Shown piece after piece: positions 62,313-64,000 of a stretch of 64,000 nt of DNA (the first letter of the stretch is position 1; every line of letters starts with the position of its first letter). The notes under the pieces are model-generated. The model made no database searches. It saw nothing but the letters and a program-made list of their open reading frames with translations, and was not told the DNA's origin. The position numbers and the translations under genes are program-made. Origin of the DNA: JACMLD01 sp044227095 (GTDB taxonomy: Bacteria > Bacteroidota > Bacteroidia > Chitinophagales > Chitinophagaceae); contig JBGAFV010000001.1 in the NCBI GenBank assembly GCA_044227095.1, positions 1,922,001 to 1,986,000 on the forward strand. The letters run 5' to 3'.

Positions 62313-62454
62313 CTATTAGCCATTAGCTGCAAGCTGCAAGTTTAGGGCTTAATTTCAGTGTCTCTACTATATAATTAGGACTACGTTATTTGATATAAAT
62401 CAGGCCAAGGTTTTTGCTTGTAGCTAATAGCTTGCAGCTAATGGCTAATAGCTA
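62310..62454. repeat. MITE-like element with perfect 26-bp inverted arms
   Basis: Bases 62310-62335 and 62429-62454 are exact reverse complements over 26 positions around a 93-bp loop. The arm core ATTAGCCATTAGCTG is shared with the element at 3828-3980, but the loops are unrelated. Variants of the arm words continue to 62480. The left arm includes the ispF stop codon, and the element ends just before the dut promoter. Confidence 0.85.
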
Positions 62455-62487
62455 CCAGCTAACGGTTAACAGCTACCAGCTTTTCCC

Positions 62488-62495
62488 TACTTTTG
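62488..62495 (+). promoter_or_regulatory. TACTTTTG -7 box of dut
   Basis: An exact TAnnTTTG match ending five bases before the dut start codon at 62501, so the mRNA should begin at or next to the start codon. Confidence 0.55.
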
Positions 62496-62500
62496 CACCC

Positions 62501-62941
62501 ATGTCAACAATAAAGGTTAAGATCATCAACAAATCAAACAATCCTTTACCTGCATATGCTACCAGTGGTTCTGCAGGAATGGATTTAATGGCCCATATAG
62601 AATCGCCAATAACTTTACAATCGCTTGAACGCAGTTTAATACCTACTGGCCTGTTTATTGAACTACCTGAAGGATATGAAGCCCAGGTAAGGCCACGCAG
62701 CGGACTGGCAGTAAAGCATGGATTAACATGCCTTAACTCTCCAGGCACAATAGATTCAGATTACAGGGGCGAAATAAAAATTATTCTTGTTAACCTTTCA
62801 ACTGTTGCGCATACTGTACAACCTGGCGACCGTATTGCACAAATGGTGATTGGAAAGGTAGAACAGATTGGATGGGAAATTGCAGAAGTATTAAATGAAA
62901 CTGTTCGTAATGCAGGAGGTTTTGGGCATACAGGTAAATAA
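62501..62941 (+). CDS. dut: Deoxyuridine 5'-triphosphate nucleotidohydrolase (dUTPase)
   Basis: A 146-residue trimeric dUTPase. All five motifs are seen: SAGMDL, RSGLAVKHG, GTIDSDYRGEI, GDRIAQMV and the C-terminal RNAGGFGHTGK that closes over the substrate. It hydrolyses dUTP to dUMP and keeps uracil out of DNA. The open frame runs 29 residues further upstream, but that part (QLMANSYQLTVNSYQL) is translated repeat DNA and the promoter lies inside it, so the start is 62501. Confidence 0.96.
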   Translation: MSTIKVKIINKSNNPLPAYATSGSAGMDLMAHIESPITLQSLERSLIPTGLFIELPEGYEAQVRPRSGLAVKHGLTCLNSPGTIDSDYRGEIKIILVNLSTVAHTVQPGDRIAQMVIGKVEQIGWEIAEVLNETVRNAGGFGHTGK

Positions 62942-62948
62942 AATAAAA

Positions 62949-63776
62949 ATGAAAAATCTTACCCGGATTATTGTGTTGCTGCTTGTAGTATTGGTTGTTG
63001 GTTGTAAATCTGCCAGGAAAGTGCAGACTGCCATTACTAAAACAAAAACAGATACTACGCAGATGATAATTGTAGACAATGCACATGCAGACTCTATAGC
63101 AGTGATACACGATTTGCTGAATAAGCTTAACAGCAACCGTATTGAAAATTTTAAAACTTTTTCTGCCAAGGTAAAAGTAAACTATCACGATAAAGAAGGT
63201 GAGCAACCAGAACTTACTGTTTTTATAAGAATGCAGAAAGACAGTATTATATGGATTTCTGTAAATGCAACCATATTTAGCTATGAAGCATTGCGTGTGC
63301 TAATAACGCCTGATAGTGTAGTTGTGCTTAATAAAAAAGATAAGATTGTGCAGTTGCGTTCTGTAAATTACCTGCAGGAACTTACCAGTCTTCCTTTCGA
63401 TTTTAAAACCTTACAGGATCTTTTATTAGGTAATCCTGTTTATTTAGATAGTAATGTTGTTTCTTATAAAAAGAACGACCAGTCCATTACGCTTATGAAT
63501 GTAGGCCCATTGTTTAAGCACCTGTTATCTATAACCAATGGCGATTACCTGCTACAGCATAGCAAACTGGATGATGCAGATCCACTGCGCAACCGCACAG
63601 CCGATTTAACTTATACCGGCTATGAAAGTAGTAATGGTGTAAAATTTTCAACAGAGCGCCGTGTATCAGTATCAGAAAAAAGCAAGCTTGATATTGATAT
63701 GGATTTTAAACAGTATGGCTTTAACGAAACATTAAGCTATCCTTTTACTATACCTAAAAATTTTAAAAGGCAGTAA
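62949..63776 (+). CDS. DUF4292 lipoprotein
   Basis: A 275-residue protein with a lipobox (VLVVGC, Cys19). The body is a half-barrel of long strands (KVKVNYHDKEGEQPELTVFIRMQKDSIIWISVNA, ALRVLITPDSVVVLNKKDKIV) of the LolA/LolB-like kind used to carry lipid or lipoprotein moieties. DUF4292 proteins of Bacteroidota commonly lie beside dut and a murein hydrolase activator gene, as here. The upstream gene ends seven bases earlier. An in-frame ATG at 62895 lies within dut and is unlikely. Confidence 0.9.
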   Translation: MKNLTRIIVLLLVVLVVGCKSARKVQTAITKTKTDTTQMIIVDNAHADSIAVIHDLLNKLNSNRIENFKTFSAKVKVNYHDKEGEQPELTVFIRMQKDSIIWISVNATIFSYEALRVLITPDSVVVLNKKDKIVQLRSVNYLQELTSLPFDFKTLQDLLLGNPVYLDSNVVSYKKNDQSITLMNVGPLFKHLLSITNGDYLLQHSKLDDADPLRNRTADLTYTGYESSNGVKFSTERRVSVSEKSKLDIDMDFKQYGFNETLSYPFTIPKNFKRQ

Positions 63777-63852
63777 GCGTTGTATACTATATTTTTGAAG
63801 CAATCGTTGTATCTTTTTGCCTTTCTTTAATTTTTAACCCAATAAGCCGAGT

Positions 63853-64000
63853 ATGCATAAGATTTGCCTTTCTGTGCTTTTATTAATTTCAAGCCTTTCG
63901 GTTTTTTGTCAGCAACCCGGTAAAGCGGAGCTGGAAAAAGAACGTGCGGCTATTCAGAAAGAAATTGATGATGTAAAACGTTCACTGGATGAAACCAAGC
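63853..64000 (+). CDS. EnvC-like murein hydrolase activator, N-terminal part
   Basis: The first 49 residues of a gene cut by the window end. A signal peptide (CLSVLLLISSLSVFCQ) is followed by a charged coiled-coil start (GKAELEKERAAIQKEIDDVKRS), as in EnvC/NlpD-like factors that activate cell wall amidases. The 76-bp gap from the DUF4292 gene and the known synteny support the call. The M23 peptidase domain would lie beyond the window. Confidence 0.75.
   Translation, partial: MHKICLSVLLLISSLSVFCQQPGKAELEKERAAIQKEIDDVKRSLDETK

Noticed and set aside
62414..62500. Longer start of dut
   Set aside because: The added 29 residues come from AGCT-word repeat DNA and include the promoter box.
1..64000. 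Prophage, insertion sequence or rRNA operon
   Set aside because: No transposase, integrase, structural phage gene or rRNA sequence is visible; the only stable RNA gene found is tRNA-Ser.

Overview
The window reads as a chromosomal segment of a Bacteroidota bacterium, most likely Chitinophagales/Chitinophagaceae. Four things point there. Type IX secretion and gliding genes (gldJ, porU, porV) sit in their usual neighbourhood. At least a dozen start codons are preceded by the Bacteroidota -7 box TAnnTTTG, and purine-rich ribosome binding sites are scarce. There is a TonB-dependent receptor with a carboxypeptidase-like N-terminal domain, and a LytS/LytTR pair with a TPR sensor. Many enzymes carry Tat-like or lipoprotein signals. 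Base composition is AT-rich and even across the window. I see no phage, transposase, rRNA or CRISPR array.

Layout: (1) 1-8628 is an accessory catabolic block: a DUF1553 C-terminus and a DUF1501 protein (the planctomycete-type PSD1 pair), a GxxExxY protein behind a tandem repeat, a TIM-barrel epimerase, a DUF2231/cytochrome c/leucine-rich-repeat fusion, a GH95-like glycosidase and a phosphoesterase. (2) 8704-13905 holds an enoyl-CoA hydratase, a LytTR two-component pair divergent from an outer-membrane protein, and a CsgG-like protein. (3) 13994-30616 is mostly housekeeping: a B12-binding mutase domain, a GT39-like membrane protein, an unusual ABC pair, gltX, an IscA/IscS pair, methylmalonyl-CoA epimerase, acpP-fabF-rnc, an ARPP-1 protein with a polysaccharide deacetylase, tatD and an M24 peptidase. 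(4) 30823-39682 has tRNA-Ser(GGA), a large MscS channel, a GH32-like glycosidase, and a group around a Crp/Fnr regulator with a cupin, a group III truncated hemoglobin and a 5'-nucleotidase. (5) 40567-47267 couples a TonB receptor and a lipoprotein with two secreted phosphatase-type enzymes. (6) 47414-50384 is a nitrate/sulfonate-type ABC importer, followed by a striking 125-residue protein made of Asn-Gln heptads. (7) 53128-64000 holds murF, gldJ, porU, porV, ispF, dut, a DUF4292 lipoprotein and the start of an EnvC-like protein, mostly cell-envelope and secretion functions.

The most unusual content lies in two places. The first is the heptad protein at 50495-50872, whose Ile-x-x-Asn-Gln pattern matches the ion-binding Asn-at-d trimeric coiled coil. 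The second is the intergenic DNA. Many gaps hold inverted repeats built from a small set of recurring words. Two loci have perfect 23-bp and 26-bp arms with unrelated loops, and three loci carry short palindromes spaced about 45-50 bp apart.

All functional calls rest on motifs read by eye; no database search or structure prediction was run.
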